Assembly: GCF_001723175.1 (NCBI RefSeq)
Contig: NC_064655.1
Span: 1,550,001-1,614,000 of the forward strand
Direction of reading: 5' to 3'
Length of the DNA: 64,000 nt
Source: Penicillium oxalicum
Taxonomy: Eukaryota > Ascomycota > Eurotiomycetes > Eurotiales > Aspergillaceae
Numbering within the stretch: the first letter of the stretch is position 1; each line of letters begins with the position of its first letter. Both the position numbers and the translations under genes were made by a program. Below, in pieces: positions 59,301 through 64,000 of this stretch. The notes beneath the pieces are model-generated. The model did no database searches, was not told the DNA's origin, and worked only from the letters and a program-made list of their open reading frames with translations.

Positions 59301-61026
59301 GAATCCATCAAATGACGGTCCGGACTACGGACCGACTTGATCCTGCTTGAGGTCTTCTCCCACCTGATTAGAATTCCATGGCGGCTCGATGGTCTGCAGG
59401 ACAGATATCAGCGATGCCCCCCCCTGCATCGTTGGGTGCTTCCGATTCATTCGGACCTACGGCTGCTGACGCCCCTCGAGCATTCATCTGGATAGCCCTG
59501 CAGCATGGTAGACTGCAGACTGCTCGAGCCTGACCCGCCCTCCCGCAGTCTTCGAGAAGCACGACCCCACTGCGTTCTTTTTCTCTCTCTTTTTTTTTTT
59601 GTTTCCCCTTCCTTTGAGAGTCTTTCTTTTGGCTGGGCCTGGCGGGCGTCTGGTTGCAAGGCCAGAATGTAAGAGTTGGGGCTCGGCGTGATGACACACC
59701 GGACGGCGGGACGAGCCTGTCGGAGCTGGAGTGTCTCCAGGAGCAGCCCGAGTCAGGAGTCAGGACCCGGAAGATCCTGGACCAGAATCCATCACGAGGA
59801 GTCAAATCCACGTTCCGAACGCCCTGCTGTCTGATGCCTCGGAAAGAGTCTCTTTGCATTCCAGGCCCAGTGTGCATCCTATACTTCAATGCAGCGTCCA
59901 TTCGATTCGGCCATCAACCATGCAAACACCGAAAAATCATATCCGCGCCGTGAAAGGTAGGAGATGATAATCTAGTCAGTATTGCTCGTATATTCTTTGA
60001 GTCGTAGAACACCCGTCACGGTCCGGTCACAGTTGTTCACTTATCAGCATGTGACTTCGGAACTCGTGGGTGCACGTCATGCGACGAGAGAGCTCTGCGA
60101 CAAGTTCCTCGGCTTGTTGGTCAGGTCCGAGGGAACATTCACCAGTCGAGCGTGAATGGGGGTTGGGAATCATGCTATTTAACAGTGAGAGCCGCACGAG
60201 ACCCTCTTCTCTCTCTCCTTGCTCCGTCTCTCTGCCTCTTTCTCCTCGTGGGTCCTTTTTAGGTATTCTTTTCTCACCCATTGCATCTTGAATCTTGTGT
60301 GTGTGTATATCCGGCCTGATCCTCTCTGATCTTCTCCCCGTGGACAACTGGTCAGTGGTGAGTCGCCTGAATTAACCGCGCGGTCAATTCCCCACCCCCT
60401 CATTTCCCCCTCTTCCCCTCAGGTCTCCATTGAGATCTCGGCCTGTTTCTCGATCCGGTGAACGCAAGCAGCAAAGGTCCTGAGGAAGCTTCAAACTCTC
60501 CGGAAAAGTGAGCCACGCCCCTTCTGACAGTGTGAATTATCCATAGATTAAGAAAAAAAAAGAGTCCCCCCAAAAAAGACTCTACACGAACCGAGCCGGC
60601 AAAAAAAAAAAAAAACCTTTGAATTTTTTTTTGGCTGTTCGGGAAAAAGGGAAGGCTGCATACGCCATTCTCACCTCCGATTGACACCCAAGACCTCCTT
60701 CGGCGATTGATCATTACTTGATCAAAAACGACTGGAGCGCATTGTCTCGCATCTGATCTTTTTTTTTCCCTTTTCTGATTTTTTCACCCCTCCTTCTCTT
60801 TCCAATTGGGTTCCTTTGGACCCTGTTGCCCTCTCAAGTGATTGCGATCTAGTCCCAATCAATCAAAAAAAAATCCCTATTTTCATTTTTTCCCCCCGGG
60901 GATTTCCTTTTTCCCGTTTCTCTTTTACGTCAGTTTCCTCTTTGGGAGATCTTCCCTTTACAATCAGCTGCGCGGTGGCCCCTCCCAACGCCGACTCCAG
61001 ACATCAGACAACGCAACCTGTTCATC
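56351..61026. other. Intergenic tract, no supported gene
   Basis: 4.7 kb. T-rich 3' region of the RING gene to about 56.6 kb, then AT-rich DNA. A 51-codon + frame at 59378-59533 (MAARWSAGQISA...) has a good start context but no recognised relative. A 23-nt T run is at 59134-59156. From about 60.2 kb the DNA becomes pyrimidine-rich, the likely promoter and leader of the aminotransferase gene. Confidence 0.5.
59134..59156 (+). repeat. 23-nt T homopolymer
   Basis: Longest T run in the window, intergenic. Confidence 0.9.
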
Positions 61027-62954
<1,928 letters not shown>

Positions 62955-63031
62955 AAGTCAGGGAAATAAAACCCTCTCATCAGATTTAATGCACCTATCG
63001 GTGTACGAGCACATACGCACACACACCTTCC

Positions 63032-63067
<36 letters not shown>

Positions 63068-64000
63068 TTGGCATGCTTCATTCTGATCATCAGTTTCCCT
63101 GTTTCCTTGATTGTCCTGCCTCGTTTGGCCTTGTCTGTCTGGCAAAGCATGTATTATGGAATGTATCGGTTCGAGAGTAGAGATTCCGCTTGGTTTTCGG
63201 CATCAAGACGCGAAAAGACGAATGTAATGACATTTTGCACCCCACGATTTTCCATGCCCCGACTTGGACTTGGCTCGATACAAGCTGCTCTCTCTCTCTC
63301 TCTTTGAGAAATCGATCTAAAATCTGGCAGTGCCTTACAAGCACACGTATATCCCTCCACTTGAGATATTATCCCAAATTCCACCACCAGCCGCCATCCA
63401 ATTTACCAGCGCTGAATCTCCCATCTTCCGTATCCATTCGAAGCCAGAATGACAATGTCTCGTTCTTCCTGTTTTTGCCAGATTATATAGATGAGTCGGG
63501 AGATGAGTAGTCCACTTTGTTCTCGGTTTTAGGTACGTTGATGATATCTGTAGCCCTGTGGTGGGGTGGAACCTTATCTGTTATTCGGGTAAGGTGCCGG
63601 ACTTTATGGTCCGAGGTGGGTTCATGTGAATTCTTGTCATGGATGAGGGACCTTGGATAGTAGAGAGAGGGGCTACATAGTGCATATTGCATGTAGCAGT
63701 TTAGATAGATAGCATGATCTATTTTGGTAAGCCCTTGGGGCTTTTGTCTTAACAGCCAAATCACAAACAGAGGGAAGGGGAGAGGGAGAGACAGAAAGCG
63801 AGAAAGAAGAAACTGGAGGTTCGTTTATTATATTCATCATCACGGCTTCAGCAATGCAATGCAGGGTATCCCAAGTGCAGTTTTCACCGCGTCCAGGGGA
63901 AAGAGACATCGGGCCTGGCTTCGTGGCAACTTGGTTAAAACACCAGATCCCACACTACCAACCATGTACATAATCCCACGGTTCCCCAAAAGACAGCCTG
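62955..64000. other. 3' region of aminotransferase gene and intergenic DNA
   Basis: Contains a 32-nt (TC)n microsatellite at 63033-63064 and a shorter one at 63290-63305. A short minus frame at 63673-63909 is not convincing. No gene is seen up to the window end. Confidence 0.6.
63033..63064. repeat. (TC)n microsatellite
   Basis: 16 TC units starting 79 bp after the aminotransferase stop, in the probable 3' untranslated region. Confidence 0.92.

Noticed and set aside
59378..59533. 51-codon + frame MAARWSAGQISA...
   Set aside because: Good start context but isolated, with no splice partner and no recognised similarity.

Overview
This window is nuclear DNA of a filamentous ascomycete. The best guess is Eurotiales, an Aspergillus- or Penicillium-like mould. 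The evidence is many short introns (about 50-240 nt) with GTAAGT/GTGAGT donors, CTRAC branch sites and YAG acceptors, widely spaced single genes, CT-rich leaders, a secreted family-5 endoglucanase with a fungal CBM1, and long-form fungal versions of housekeeping proteins. I saw no operons, CRISPR arrays, rRNA, convincing tRNA, intact transposon or virus. The species assignment is inference.

Layout: 5.4-6.3 kb (+) acidic ECM13-like protein; 10.2-11.8 kb (+) universal stress protein; 13.0-18.2 kb (-) translation initiation factor eIF4G; 21.0-22.2 kb (-) TB2/DP1/HVA22 membrane protein, divergent from a TANGO2/NRDE protein at 23.0-24.0 kb (+); 25.5-27.2 kb (+) GH5 endoglucanase with linker and CBM1; 27.6-28.1 kb (-) candidate unrecognised two-exon gene; 28.9-29.3 kb (-) CYSTM-type Cys-rich protein; 31.9-32.6 kb (-) NADAR protein; 33.2-35.5 kb (-) biotin-protein ligase; 35.7-36.2 kb (+) a four-exon twin-CX9C COA4-like gene, only visible after splicing by eye; 36.8-37.9 kb (+) MGM101; 38.7-41.7 kb (-) EF-hand MscS channel; 46.0-48.3 kb (-) DUF7708/STAND-like protein without a visible P-loop; 54.3-56.4 kb (+) membrane RING-H2 protein; 61.0-63.0 kb (+) aspartate aminotransferase.

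Functional themes: BPL1, COA4 and MGM101 form a tight 4.7 kb block of mitochondrion-related genes (biotin-enzyme activation, cytochrome oxidase assembly, mtDNA maintenance). BPL1 and COA4 start only 239 bp apart, head to head. The DP1-like, TANGO2, CYSTM, MscS and RING proteins are membrane, ER/Golgi or stress related, but apart from the divergent pairs there is no sign of co-regulation.

The most notable observations are the hidden COA4 gene, several stop-free 3n-length introns (TANGO2, eIF4G, the STAND-like gene), apparent reading-frame breaks at three loci (USP tail, eIF4G N-terminus, 28 kb locus), and three 16-17 nt G runs around the STAND-like gene. Large intergenic tracts (1-5 kb, 42-46 kb, 48-54 kb, 56-61 kb) hold no gene I can defend.
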